Source of the DNA: Setoptus koraiensis
Taxonomy: Eukaryota; Arthropoda
Length of the DNA stretch: 64,000 bases
Direction: 5' to 3'
NCBI GenBank assembly: GCA_048013815.1
Contig: CM106585.1
Location: 22,010,001-22,074,000 of the forward strand
In this document: positions 26,601-40,605 of the stretch, in pieces
Layout: every line of letters starts with the position of its first letter
Numbering within the stretch: the stretch's first letter is position 1
The notes under the pieces: generated by a model
Database searches by the model: none
Told to the model about the DNA's origin: nothing
The model's input: only the letters and a program-made list of their open reading frames with translations
Made by a program: the position numbers and the translations under genes

Positions 26601-29600
26601 ACCAGAAGAGGAAGAAAAGATAGCAAGAAGCAGTGAGCAGGAGACCAACGAGTAGACAGTGACCCGGCACACCTCCAGGCAAAGCCAACGCCAGCAGAAA
26701 CGAACGACCAGGCGCAGCCGACGACAAGGACGAGGCGTGAGTCGGACACGGGACAGTAAAGGAAAGAGACGAGAGCAAAGAGAACGCAAGAAGACAACAG
26801 CAAGAGGGGGAGAGCGAAGAAGTCAACCCGAACCACCCGCGCACGAGCAGCGACCAGCACGCAAAGAAAAACGAAAGCCGAGTAAAAACGCGAAAAGTAC
26901 ACCCCAGCAGAAGAACGAGAGAGAAAGCCGAACAGAGAACAAGAGAAAAAGACGCAAAACAAGCAGAAGAGCAGACAGGCACGCACCGAGAAGAAACGAG
27001 AAAACAAATAGAAGGGAGGGAGACGAGAGCAACGGAGAAGTACAGGGCGCACACAGGAGTAGCACACTAGCGAGAAGAGCCAAAAAGTCAGAAGCGCCAG
27101 AAACAACAAGAAAACGGAAGCGTCAGCGAGAACAAGGACGAAACAGCACAGGACGAGCAAACGCGCCGTAGGTCGCAGGGAGCACAGTCGGCACGACAAA
27201 CACCGCACACAACGCCAGGAAACACGAGCCCAGCGCCGGAGCCGAACAGAGAAAGTAAAGAGAGTAGAACAGCCGAGGAGAGCAGACAGAGGACGCGGCA
27301 ACCCCCACTCCCACAGAGACGCGCGCCAGAACACGGCCCAGAGAGAGAAAGAACGAGTGACGCCACAGAAAAGAAGAAGAAAAAAAGAGAGGCAAGAGCA
27401 AAGACAGCAAAGAAGTAGTGAGCCAGACCGCGCGGCGAGAGACGCGGAGAGAGGAAAAAGACGGAAGTAGCAAAAGAAAGAGTAAAAAAAAACGACGAGG
27501 TAGAAGAGAGTCAAGAAAGGAAAGTCAAACCAGACGGAGAACGAAAAGAGGTAACGCGAGAGGAGTAAGAGAACAGAACGCAAAAGAAGCAGCGAAACCA
27601 CAAGACAGAGACGCAAGTAGAGAAGGGAGGACGAGTCGACTGGGAGACGAGAAAAAGTACAGGTAAAGAACAACCGTAAGAAAGACGAACAGAGAAAAAG
27701 ACGTCCGGACAAAGCACAACGCGAGTGAAAAGAAGAACAGACAACGCGCAGTAAATGAAAGGAGGTAAAATCAGAGGGAAGAAGAGAGCAAAGAAGCAAG
27801 CTACGCACCAAAGAAGTAAGGACACAGCGACCGGCGTCGCGTGAGCCACAAAAAAAGCCCCGCAGCGACCAACGAGCAACCAGCAGCAACACGAGGAAGC
27901 AGGGAGACACAGGCAAGAGACGAAAACTAGGGAAGGCGTACAGGACCCGACACAAAGACAACGCAGACCACCACCGTGAAAAAGTTCGCGGAACGGTCCG
28001 CCCGCGAACGACGCGAAGAACAGGCGCAGACGGAGACAACACAAAAACAACAAAGGAAGAAACAAGAAAGTGCAGGAAAGAAGAAGAGAAGTGCAGAAAG
28101 GAAGCAAAAAAGCAGAGAGAGCGAAGAGAAGCAAGCACGCACGCCAACCACTCGCAGCAAGGCGCAGCGACACAAGAGTAGAGCAGCGGCAAAAAAGAAG
28201 AGTGCAACCAGGGAAAGGACGAGGGAAAACGCAGACTAGACGAAGCAAAAGAAAGAAAAGAAGAATGAACAGACAACAAAACGGGGACAGAAACGAAGAA
28301 AAACCAAAAGAGAAAATGAAAAAGTAATAACAAAGGAGCGGAAAGAGAGAAGAGAAGGGAACGAGAGCAAAAAAAAAAAGAGGAGGAAAGGAGCGACGAG
28401 GCTAGAGCACGAAGAGACAGGGCGCGGTGAGTAAAGAAAGAGAACACACACAACGAGAACGCGTACAGAGAAAGGATAAAGAGAGACGGGACAAGACGAG
28501 TGCAAAAAGCAAGAAGCGCACAAGCAGAACAGACGGGGTAAGGACCTAAAGACGGACGGTCACCGCCACACGGCTAACGCACCCGAGCAGAAAGCAGCAA
28601 GAACACAACTGAGGAGACGACACAGACACGAATCAGCAGAAACAGACACAGGAGCGCACTCAGAGGAAGAAACCGAGTACGAGACCAACCAAGAGCGTAT
28701 CACGGAACAAACAGTAGAAGTACCAAAGTCGTACGGAGGACGACCAAACCTCGAAAGTGGTTAACACAAGCGCCGCAAGCGAGAAACAGAGCAGAACGAA
28801 GAACAAGTGCAAAGAAATAAAAGCACAACACAAGGTAGCAGAAGTGGAAAGGAGGAGGAGCGGGAGAAAGAGAGAAAGAGACAGAGTAGAGAACGCTAGT
28901 GAACCACGACGAAAACAAGACGAGGGAAACAGAAAGACAGAAAGACAGAAAACAAGACAACGCAAAAGAAAGGACGGAAAGGAAAAGGAAAGAAGACACA
29001 ACGAAGACGACAAGTAAAGACCAACGAGACACCGAAGAACAAAAGCACAGCAGAGAGGTGGAAAAAGCCGTCCCACTGTTACCGGAGAGCGCGTAAGAAA
29101 AAGAACAAGACGGTGATAGGTAAGGAAAGGAGCAACACGAGACCGGGAAACGTAAGAAGAGAGGGCCAAACCACAGCAGGAGGAAAGCAGGCCCGAGTCC
29201 AAAGCAGAGCGAGCGAGCAAGAAGTTAGAACGAACATGAGCCAAAACGCAAAGAAGAGAGGACCCAGGAAGCAAAAGAGAAAGAGAACGCACAGGAGCAG
29301 CGACGCGCACAGGTGAGAGAGAGAGGAAAGCGAACGACAGAACACAAGCGAGCAAGAGGAAAAACCACCACAAGCTCAACAGGCAAAACAGGCAGGAGGG
29401 CGAAGGCGGAGACGGAACCAAGTAAAACAAAACGGAAAACAGAGGACACGCAAAAAGCGAGGACGAAGCAAGCACAAGAGACAGACGAGAAAGAGAGCAG
29501 AGTCACACACACCCGACCACCCCAAGGCGCGCCACCGACGACGTCACGCAGAAAGAAGAGAGAAAAGCGACGCCCGTCCAACACAAACGAGAACGCACAG

Positions 29601-32600
29601 ACAAGACAAAGACGCATGCAAAGAAGTGAGACGAGCACAGTAAGGCGCAAACCGTGACAGCGGTACAAGTGTCACGAACAGAGAGCAGTAACCAGAACCG
29701 AAGCGAGAGGAAACAGAACGAAAGAGGGAAAGAGACACACGAGCAGAAAGTGAACGAAGAAGACAAAGATAAAGAACAAGAACGGAGACACGGTAAGAGC
29801 GCCGCAAGACACCAGAGCCAAAGCAGAAGATAGCGACAGCAGAACCGAGAGTTCGCCACGGTCAGGACGCAGACGCACCGCTCTCGCGCGAGCCAAAGAT
29901 GAAAACAGGAAACAAAGCAAAAAGGCAAAACGAGCAGAAAAAACGAGAGACGCGCCAGCGACCGCCGCGAGACGAGACAAGAAAGCGAAACCCACCCACG
30001 GCACGCCGCAACCCAGCGGGAGACCGCAGAACAACGAGCGAGAAGAGAAGACCCAAAAAGCGCCCACACGCGAGCGAAACTAACAGAACCCGACCGGTCA
30101 CAAACAAGGAGAGTCAGCCACCCCCGCACCCACACGCGCAAGTGGAAGAAGAGCAGCAGGAGACAAAGGAGAACAAAAGGCAAAGCGCAAAGAGAAGAAG
30201 AGAACAAACAGGAAGTTGAAGAGAGTCGCTCGTAGCGAGTACACAAGGAAAACACGAAAAGGAAAAAGGGTTAACCACACGACGGACCGTACAGACAAAC
30301 AGACACAAGAAGCCGCACGCCGACCGTAACGCACTGAGCAACAAGCAGAAGAGCAAGAGCAGACAAGAACACGACAACGCGCAGGGCGACAAGCAGTCGA
30401 ACACAACAGAGAGAGAGTGAGAAGAAAGCAGACGCAGCAGAGAACGAAAGAAGGCAGACCGCACGCACACACCCCACGTCGACGACGAGAACAGAAACAG
30501 ATTAAGAGGCAGAAAAGCGACGGCAAAAAAAAAAAACAGGTAAACAAAGAAAGACCGAGACAAACGAAGGAAAGCGCCGCCACGACGGCACACGCGTAAC
30601 AGCCAGAGTCACCGCACAAGCGAAGACAAACGCACGTCACGGCCGAGACACGGCCAGTCAGCGACTCAGAAGAAGAGTGCAAGAGACAGGACTAGACAAG
30701 GCAGTAAGAAGAGAAAACTAAAGCAACAAAAAGAAGCAGACAGCAAGAGTAGAGAAGAAGCAGAAAGAGCAGAAAGAAAAAAAGCAAGAGACACAGAAAG
30801 TAAAGATCAAAAAACAAAAAGAGAAGGGGAAAGTGGAAACACGTCAAGCGATCGCGACAGGTAAAATGAGCCGCAAGAAATAAAAAAGAATAAGGGAACA
30901 GACGAGAACAGTACCGAAGAAGACAAGAAAGGAAAGAGGCACCACACACGGCAAAGAGGCCGAAACAGGAGCACGACAGAGAAGTCAGCGAGCGACAGAA
31001 GCACCGAAGTAGAGAGTAACAAGACAGGAGAGGCAACCGCGAGAGTGCCACAGAAGAGTAAAGAAGCTGGCGCAGACAGAAGAAGAGAGAGTCACAAAAC
31101 CACAAGCGGAGAGAGTGAGGCCGTAGGAACGAAAGATGAAGCACAGAACGAGAAAGAGTAAACAACGAGCAAGACAAACACCAACCACAGCACCCACCCC
31201 ACCACACGCGCTGGAAGCACACGAGAGACGCACAACAGAACTAAGAAAAGAAAGCAGTAGGGAAGAGCACAACAAGCACGCAACCAGGATCAGAGCAAGC
31301 AGACGTACGAGAAGACCCACCCAACCGACAACCAAAGGCAGAAACGAGAGAGAAGTCAAAGAGGAGAAGAGAACAGCTAGAGAAGGTCAAAAGAAAAGAA
31401 GAAAATCGTGCAGAGAGCACACGAGAGACACAAAAGACAGCGACCGAGAACACAATGAAGTAGGGAAGAGAAGCAGAGCAGCACGAGGAGAAGAAACGAG
31501 AACGAACGCACAACACAACGTAGCAACAAAGTAGACGAGCGAAGAGCTAGGTCGAGTTAGAGGAACCAGCCAATGACAATGAGTCACACGAAGAAAGAGA
31601 CATACGAACAGACCGCACCGGCGAAAGAGAGAGAGAGACGAAGCAGAGCGTCCGCACAGCTGACACAGAGAGAACTACGGTCCGAGCCGCGAGGTGACGC
31701 CACAGAAAAGAAGACACGGAGCGAACATGAGAACAGCGAAAGCAAAACGAGAAGAAAGTGAGACGAAGCGGCGTACAAGTGAGTTCAGAAGTACGGCAAA
31801 AAGAAGAAAAAGGAAGCGAGCAAGAAAGAAGAAGACACACAACGAGGGAAAAAAACAGACACGTAAAAGAAAAAGAAAGGAGACGAGAAAAAGCCGGAAG
31901 ACAGAGAGGAACGAAGGAAACGTAAAACGACAACACGAATACGGAACGACAAAAAGCCGCAGAGATGAGGAAAAGTGAATAAAGAACGAAAAGCAGTAAC
32001 GAAACTCGGAAGAACGACAGCGGACGCGCAGTAAGCGAAGTGAGAGCAGAAACCAAGAACAAGTAAGGAAAACACAAGCGAGACGAAAAGCCACAGCGTG
32101 TAAGAAGAAGACAGAAAGTTAAGAGAAACGAACAGGTCAACGAGAGCGCGAGAAAGCGACACACAGCGAGATACAGCTAAGCAGAACAAGCATAGCACAG
32201 CGAAAGAGGACGACACAAGCAAAGGCAGAAGTGAGAGCAAGACGCACGCTGAAAAAGAAGCGAGACGAACGAAGAGCAAGAGAGAGAAAACAATCGAGGA
32301 AGATGCAACAAAGGCAACGAGGACAAAGCACAACCACAAAAAAGGAGAGTAGAACAGGAGACGTGCAGCGAGAGAAAAAGAACGTCAAAGCAGCACAGAG
32401 AAAAAGACCAGAGCAAAGAACAGAGAAACAAGAGGAAAGGCCGACAGGACAAGAACCAAGTACAGAACAAAGCGAAGAAAAAAAACAAGAGCTGACGCAA
32501 GAGCACCAAAAAAAAGAAGCAAGGGGGAGGGGCGTGGGGCAAGGTGGCGCGAACACCGGGCAGCAGAGCCAAGACGACACGCAAAGCCAAGAACAACAGC

Positions 32601-35600
32601 ACGGCCCGCGCGAGGCCCACACGCACACGCGAGCAGCGACGCAGGCCCGTCAGGCGGTCGAGGGACAGTGAGCCAAAAGGGACAAGACGAGAGAAAAGCG
32701 AGTAAGTGTGCCTGAGAAGAGAGCAACCGCAGGTAGGACAAAAGAGCAGTCAGTTCAAAAAGACAAAAAAAAAGGACAGAACAGAAACAAAAAAGACCAG
32801 ACTGAGGCGACCAGGTAGAAAGAGGAAGGGAACAAGAAAAGAGAGAGCAGGACGAAGCAGAAAGACGAAAGAGAGAGAAGACGCAGGGAAGAGAAGACAG
32901 AGAGGAAAACGAAAACACAAGAGTAGCGACACGCGAGAAGTAACAAAAACACGGGAGAACGGTCAAAAGAGAGAGAAAAAGTCAAAAGAAAGAATAGAGA
33001 GCCGTCAGCGAGGACGCCCAACAAAAAGACAAGAAAAACATCAAGAGAGAACAGAAGAAAGAAGGCACAGAAGGAAGAGAAACAAACGAGAGAAAAGGAG
33101 AAAAATCGGAGACAAAGACGAAGAAGAGGAGAGAGCGAAGAAAGGGTGACGAAAAGAAGACAAACCCAGTTACACGTACGACAACAAAGACAAAGCAAAG
33201 AAGAAGCGAGAACGCAAGACAGCCCTGTCCAGCCGAGAGCAGTAAGCGAGCAGCGAAGAGAGAAAAAGAGCTGTCAAAAAGAAAGGAAAGACAAAAAAGA
33301 GAAACAGAACGACACAAAAAGAAAGAAGAAAAAAAGCGAGTACGCACAGAAGAGAGTAGCGACACACAGCAAGCGTACCCAACCACAGAACAGACGAGCG
33401 ACGTGACAGAAAAGAAAGAAAAGAGTGACTGCAACCAGCGCGAAAAACCCACAAGACAAAGAGGAAAGGGCAGTCGAAAGCGCAGAAAAAGATGAACCCA
33501 CAAACGGGTAAGACAAACGAAACAGGAGCAGACAAGGAGACGCCCGCCACGCACCGTACGAGAAAAGCGTAAGCCGCGACAAACACCACCGCCAAAGAGT
33601 AACAAAAAAGCCGGAAACTGAAGGAGAAAAAAGAAAGTACGTGTAGACAGACGAGAAGAAAAAACCACGAGCAAAGCGCAGGCACAAAGCAAACACGTAA
33701 GGTGCAACAGTGTAAGCAACAGTAAAAGGAGGTACAGAAAGTCAAAGAGAAAAAAAAAGAGGAGCGAGTAAGGAAAACGTGTAAGAAAAACGGTCTTACG
33801 AAAACAAAAGCAGTCGTGTCGAAGTCCGTGAAAAAGAGGGAAGAGGAATCCGCGGCACTTGAGCAGCAAACAGAGGAAAAGAACGCCGGCGCCCCCAGGC
33901 ACAACAGAACGAAAGTAAAGAAGCGACGCACACAGACCGGCACACGCCCAACAACACGTCCGCGAGAGTAAAAGCAGAAGACAAGGGCAACGAACAAGCG
34001 AGAACAGGCACGCGTGCGCCGCCAGACCTACAGACGGGAAGAGCAGAGAACAGCAAAAGGCACTAAAGCACCGAAGAGGAGCAAAAGACAAGTCGAGAGA
34101 AAGAAGAAACGTAAGACGTCAAACAGAGGGACAGAGAAGCAAGCCCACGCACGAAAGAGGAAGACGTAAGAGAAAGAGAACCAACACAAAACGTAAAGCA
34201 CGCCGTCGTCGTTGAGCAGGAGAGCCCCAGACGACACGCGAGAGAGTCGTAGAAGCAACACAGAGGCACAAACCGCAGCAAGAGAAAGAGAGGAAGCAGT
34301 AGGAGAGCACGGCAGCCGCGGACACAAAGACGAACGGCAAAAGAGAGGTAAGAAGAATAGAAGACGTAACAACGTTAAAAAGACAGTAAGAAGAGCGTGA
34401 GACGAGGGAAAAGCGGACCGGAACAAAGGAAAACACGAGCAGGTAGAGAAAACACCGCCGAGAAGCAGAAAAAACGTACAGACAGTAAAAAAGAAGAGAA
34501 GACACCGTCTGCGCGCGCCCGCCACAGTACAGTCCGCACGGAGCGAAACAAGTAGGAGCCGGCAGAAGTCAACGAGCGAGACCGAAACAGGGGACACCAA
34601 GTCACGCGCGCGTAGACACGCACTACGAACAAAGCACAAAAGCAGCGAGTAGAAGGTTACAAGCAAGACAAAGCCAAGAACCGAAACGCAACAAGCTGCA
34701 GAGGACGAAGGGCGACCCAGAGCGGACAGTCAAGCAGTGTGAACAGCAGAACAACAACGGGAGCAAAGGCACCAGCGGGAAGACAACACAAGCAGAAAGC
34801 AAATGAGCTGAACAAGAAAAAAAGAGTAGAAACAGCACACGACAGCGAACGAAACGAAAAAAAGGAAAAAATACGTAGTCGACGAGAAAGAAGAAGCCTA
34901 AGCGAAAAGTGGAAGTACAGAAAGCAAGAGAAAGTAACACACAGTAGAAAAAGAAGGAACAAAGGAGAGGAGAGTAGAGGCGAGCATAAGAGAAAAAGAG
35001 CGGAAAGGAGCAGAAAACGTAGAAGAAGCCAAACAGAAAGAGAGACCGAAAAAGAACAAAGTAGGGAAACGATAACAGGAGAAAACGAGGGCAAAAAGAC
35101 AGAAAAAGGTAAGAGAAGAGTAACGAGGCGAGAGAAAAGTGACAACACACGAAAGACGGCAAGAGCAAGGCTGAAACGCAGAAGCGGAGAGAGCAAGAGA
35201 GAGAGAGAACGAGAGTAGTCGAAAAGAAAGCAAAAGAGAGAAAAGAACGACGAAGGAAAAGAAGAAGAGAACAGACAACAGTACGAACAAGAAAAGAAAG
35301 AGAAGGAGAACGTAAAAGACGACAGAAGGAGAGAGACGAGACAAGACAGAAGAAGACATAGCAGAGAGAGGAAAAAACAGGAGCAAGAGACGAAAAAAGA
35401 AAAGGAGAAGACAGAGCAAGTTAGAAGAGAAAAAAGTCGCAACACAACAGCAAGACCGCAACGGGAACGCGAGGACGCGAAAAATCAATCAGAAAAGAGC
35501 AGCACACAAGAAAGCGCAGAGCAGAAGAGAGAAGCAATAATCGCCACCAACCCCTCAGACAGTAAGGGAGCGAGAGACAGCAACAAGAACAGAACAAAAA

Positions 35601-38600
35601 AAGAAGAAGAAGAAGAGCAGTCAGGACAAGCCAAGAGTTCGCGTGAAACGCAACGAAACAAACAGTCAACCACTGAAGCCACCCGAGTAGATACAAACGG
35701 AGCGAGTAAGAAACACACGAACAGACCAGAGTTAGAACAGCAGTACAAGCGAACAGTAAACGCAAGTCGACGAAGAAGAAGCGAGGACAGGAAGAGACCG
35801 AACGAAAGAAAGTGACAGCCCGCGTAGAACGATAAGCAGACACACGAAGAGAAGCAACAGGCGAAAAGCAAGGCCCCCAGCGACAGTCCACAAGGAACGA
35901 CAGCTACGTAGAAAGCGAGTAAAAAGAGTCGAAAACAAAGACAGAATGAGGCGACAGAGCACGAAAGAAAGGTAAGAACAGCACCAGCGTAGTGGAACAC
36001 CAAAAGGACAGCCAACCGGAGGCAGAAAACGGACCAGAAGCGCCCAGAGCAAGAGGAACGGTAAGCCAGACAAAACGAGACGCGTCCACCGGAAAGACGA
36101 GGAAGGACGACCGGTCACGTAAGACGCGACACAACGAGATGTAACAACAGCAGGAAGAGCCACGACGAATAGCGAGAGAAAAGGACAGAAACGAAAGAGA
36201 ACGCAAGGACAAAGAACAACAAGAGCAAGAGAAGTAACGAACAGTCAGTACGAACAGAACGAGAAACAAGAGTAAAGCGAAAAGCAAAGAAACGCGATAA
36301 GAAAAAAAGAACACAGCAAAGCGCGGGAACGCAAAGAGAAAAGCAGTAAGAGAAACGACAGAAGGAAACGCAGCACATGAGTCAAAGAAAGAAGCGTCCA
36401 AGCAACAGGAGCAGCCAGAGACGGAAAGAGTAAACGTCAGACGCAGAGGAACACGACAAAAGTGACGAGTGAAAAGACGTCATAAGACACGGAACAACAA
36501 CGAAGGCCACGGACACGTTCAGGAGCAGAGCAGAGACAAAGGACCAGTAGAACACGGAGCAACAGAACGAACCAGTAACAAAGGCCCCACAAAAGAGCCC
36601 AAAGCAGCAGAGCAAACGCAAAGTAAAGGAACAGAGAAGAAGAAACGCGAGCACAGGGCAAGACGAGAGCGAGAAGCACGCCGGACAGACGAACAGCAAG
36701 AAGAAGAAAGAAACACGAGACACAGGAGGAACAGAAGCAGAAACGAAGCGAGCCGCTAAACAAGCGACCAAACGGACGCAATAAGAACAGAGAAAGTCGA
36801 GTGCACCAACGAAAAAAGAGAAGCAAGACCAAGAGAGAAGTAAACGGCACCTGACGCACGAGATGACGAAGCCGAACACCGAAACGAAGGACAACGCAGA
36901 GAAAGAGCACAGCGCAAAGTCGACACCAAAAGCGGAGCGAACACGCCAGAGAATGAGCCTCCGAAAGCCGAAGAGTTAAACCACGAATAGCCCCCCGGCA
37001 ACCGACAAGAAAAAGAAGTGGCGGAACGCACCGCGACGAGCCACAGAACCAGAGGAGAAAGCACGCGGAAGGGAATGAGACGTAGAGCAAAAAGCTGAGC
37101 GACAGCACCGCCAGTCGGCGCGCACACGAGCCCAGACACACAAAGACGAGCAAGAGAGATACGCGAGACAAAACACCCGAAACGGAGCAGAAGAGAGCAC
37201 CACCACTAGAAAAGAAGACCCAAAAGAAAGGAAGTACCAGAGTGAGGACAAGCACCACGACCACGAGTGGAGAAAGTAAACAAGCCCCGTCAACCACACG
37301 ACCAGCACGAAGAGCCGAAGAAGAACAGACCACAGAAGCGTGAAGAGCAGACGTAGAGAAAGCGACGCCAGAACCGCTAGACAAGAAGGAGCACCGACAC
37401 GAAGAGCCACGCGAAAGAAGAAAGACCCGCCGGCGGCGCGACAGCAGGGGGGCGAGCGTCCGCAGAGAGAGAACACGAAAGCGACGAAAACCCGAGAAAA
37501 GCACGCAGAGCAAACTTGCGCCCGGAGCACACAGAGCGACGCCCGCAGCGATCGCGGTACCCGAGAGTAAGGAAGTAAAGAAAACACAACGCACCACAGA
37601 GCAAAGAAGCTGAGACGCACCCCGAGAAGAGCAGACCACCGCACGAAGAGAGAGCCAGAAGCAGCAAAGAGCAAGCGCCACACCGGCGCGTAGAGGACAC
37701 GCGAGTAGAGCGCTGAAGTGACGAAGTACAGAACACGGGACAGACGCAGTCTCGCGGAGAAGACACAGCGACGCACAGTAGAAAACCGCAACAGACAGTG
37801 CCAGCATGCCCGGGCGTGAACAGAAGCCCAGCCCGAAGAACAACGAGAAGTCACAGGCCCAGCACACAGCAAAGCACAAAGAAGGAGCAAAAAAAAGGTA
37901 CGTGAACGCGACCAAAGCCCGGCGCGTAAGCACCGCAAGTGACATAAGAACTGCGGACCGCGACCGCAGCAAGTCAAATCCAGCGAACCGAACAGGCAGA
38001 ACGGACGACCCAGAGAACACCGCAAAACGAGCGCCAGAGGACACCAAGACTAACGTAGACACCAGTGCAGACGAGTGAGCGCACGAAGAGTGACCGGATC
38101 AGTGCAGAAAAACAGCAGCGAAAGAACCGTAGCGCGAGCGCAAGACAGAGGCAGGAAGTAACAGCACAGAGAATGAGCGAAGTGACAAAGACCCAACCAC
38201 AACACGAAAACAGCCCCGCCGCGCCGACAGCGACAAGAGTACAAGAACGTCCGACGCGAAGAGGGAGAAAATTAAAGAGCGAGAAGAGAAAGAGAAGGGA
38301 CCGGAAAGTGGCCCGTGAGCGCGTAAACAACAGCGACGCAGAGACACGAACGCGAGAAAGAGAACAGCCGTGCACGCCGCCAAGAGTACCGCGCACAACG
38401 CGCGACGTGTAAAGAAGCAAAAACGCGACAAGTGAACGGACGCACCGCACCAGCAGAACGAGGAAGACGACCGCAGAAAACAGGAGACAAGAGAGAGCAC
38501 AGCCGAGAGAAGAGTAGCAAACAGACCAAACAACAGAAAGGAGACAGAGAACGGAAACGACGAAACGATCAGAAGCTACAGTAAAGACGAAAAAACTCGG

Positions 38601-40605
38601 AAGAAAACGAAAGAAAAAGAAAACAGCGCCAACGAGCAGTGTCAGAAGACAGACAGGGGGGAAAACAACGAAGTAGCGAGGAAGACAAGACAGCGGGAAA
38701 GCAGACCGAGCACCCAAGCGCAGCGAAAAAGCGGAAAAAGGAGCAGACAAGAGTACGTAGGCGAAGACAAGACAGAACCTCGCGAGTGACAGAAGGAAGA
38801 GTAGTAAAAAAGAGGCACGTGCAGAACGTAGCAGAAAGAGCCAAAGGAGAGACCAAGTAAACGAAGCGCTCAAGAGGAAAGAAAGAAAGCGGTACGGAGC
38901 CACCGAACGAGACGACAGCACCGAGCGAGTAGCAAGACAAAAAGAGGACAGTCGAGGTGCCAACAGACGACGCCGCCACACCAATCAACAGGACAACGGA
39001 AACACCGTCGGACCGTCCGACGGGAAGCATGAGAGGTCAGAGCCAACAAGACAACGCAAAAGGAGGTGCGAACCGGCCACCCGCGACCCTGCGGCAACGT
39101 GGAGCCCGTCACAACCCGAGCAGAACAGCACCACAGCAAAGCGCGCACCACAGACAAAGCAGAGAAAGACGAGGCAACAGCTGGAGTGAATACAAAGAGC
39201 ACAAGAGACAACAAACGAAAATAGTAGAAGCAAAGCGAAACAACGAAGGAAGGACAGACACAGCGTAAGACGCCAGCAGACAAGCAAGAGTGGAGTGTAG
39301 TTAGCGCGCAGACACGTCGAGCCGCAGCAGAGAGCGAGACAAAAGCCGACAAGAAGGAGACAAAACAAAAACAGCAAAAAAGAGCCCCACGCAAAACGAC
39401 AGGAACACGAAGGGGAAAGACAAGGAGCAGAGAGAAAACAGAGAAGGAGAGTAAAAGTAGAAAACGAGAATCAGCGAGAAACACATGAAAAAAGGCACGC
39501 AACCAGGACTGAACGAGCAACGTAAAGGGAGAGCAAACGGACACAGAACAAGCCATAACGAAAAAAAACCGTAAGTCGAAGAACAGACACCGGAGAAGGA
39601 GGAGCGGAGAACACGGGAACCGCACGCAGGAACAGTAAAACAAAAGACAGTGAAAGTTCAAGACAAAGCAAGCCGTAGAGACACGAAAGAAGAAACGTGT
39701 CAGCGCGACACAAGTAAAAAGAAGAACGTGAAAGACCAGAAGGAGCAACGTCAAAGACAAACACAGCGCAGAGGCGACAGCAGGCAACAGAGAGAGAGAG
39801 GAAAGCAGACGCCGAGCGACCGCAGAGGAAAAAAGAGGCACCAAGCCCAAGAAACGTGAAAGCAACGCAGAGCGGCAAGAAAGGAAGACGCAGTCGTTAA
39901 CGTCCATAACAACAAGAAGGGACGCACAGAGGTAAGGACGGAACAGCTCAGCAACGAGAGCGCCAGCGAACAGCGTCGTACAGCACACCAGAACAGAGTC
40001 GAGAAACGAACGAGTTAGGAACGACGAAAGCAGACGGCGAGACAGCACGAGAGAAGAGACGACCACGCACAGCGACAGCAAAGAACAAGAGCGAAAACAG
40101 CGAGGACACGAGGAAGAGAGCAACGCAAGACGCAGCAGAAAGCCAAGAGCAACAAGTACGAACGGCGGCAGCGCAGATCCCACGCACCGGAAGATCACGC
40201 GACACGAACAAGACAGCAAGCGAGCAAACAGCGACACAGAGAGTCGAACATGTCGACGACCGAGAGGAAACCACAGAGCCCAGACGCCAAAGAGCGAAGC
40301 GGACCACGTGCGAGCAACAAGCGAGCAGACGAAAAACGAGGAACGACTAGCGTGACAACAGACGGACGCGCGCGCACAGCAGACGCGAGAAGCACGACCG
40401 ACAGCGACGAACGTCGACGCGAGACACCGCAGCGCACCAGACGAACGAGACAGAGCACGACGTCGCCAAAGAACAGGCTCCACGCGGAGCGACAGTACCA
40501 GAACAGAACTCAACACCGCCCGACGCACCCGCAGAGCGCGACGAGGAACGGCACCCGACGCACGGACGCCCGCGACATGCTACGCTCCCGCCAGTGACGC
40601 AGCAC
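8600..40605. other. 32-kb T-depleted (A/G/C-only) low-complexity block, no genes supported
   Basis: From about 8600 to 40605 the + strand is made of A, G and C with very little T. Five 60-base lines that I counted by eye (starting 15001, 20041, 25021, 30001 and 35041) hold 9 T in 300. A dominates, then G, then C. I see no tandem unit, no microsatellite phase and no protein-like segment. Both strands show very long open frames because the missing base is needed for stop codons: stops read on the + strand need T, and stops read on the - strand need A there. Translations are Arg/Lys/Glu/Gln-rich on + and Leu/Ser/Phe/Cys-rich on -, as composition alone predicts. The ends look more C- and CG-rich than the middle. 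It may be a genuine purine-rich satellite, but base-calling or assembly noise over a (GA)-type repeat fits the lack of any unit better. Confidence 0.85.

Noticed and set aside
26486-28453. 655-codon minus-strand open frame, Leu/Ser/Phe/Cys-rich, resembling a membrane protein
   Set aside because: It lies wholly in the T-depleted block. Its complement lacks A, so stops are rare and Leu/Ser/Phe/Cys codons dominate by composition. No family motif and many overlapping frames.
36437-38062. 541-codon minus-strand open frame
   Set aside because: Same composition effect; overlaps other equally long frames on the same strand.
38870-40528. 552-codon minus-strand open frame
   Set aside because: Same composition effect; no domain visible.
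8600-40605. CRISPR array, transposon or gene-cluster hypotheses for the long block
   Set aside because: No spaced identical repeats, no terminal repeats or target-site duplications visible, and no protein domains.
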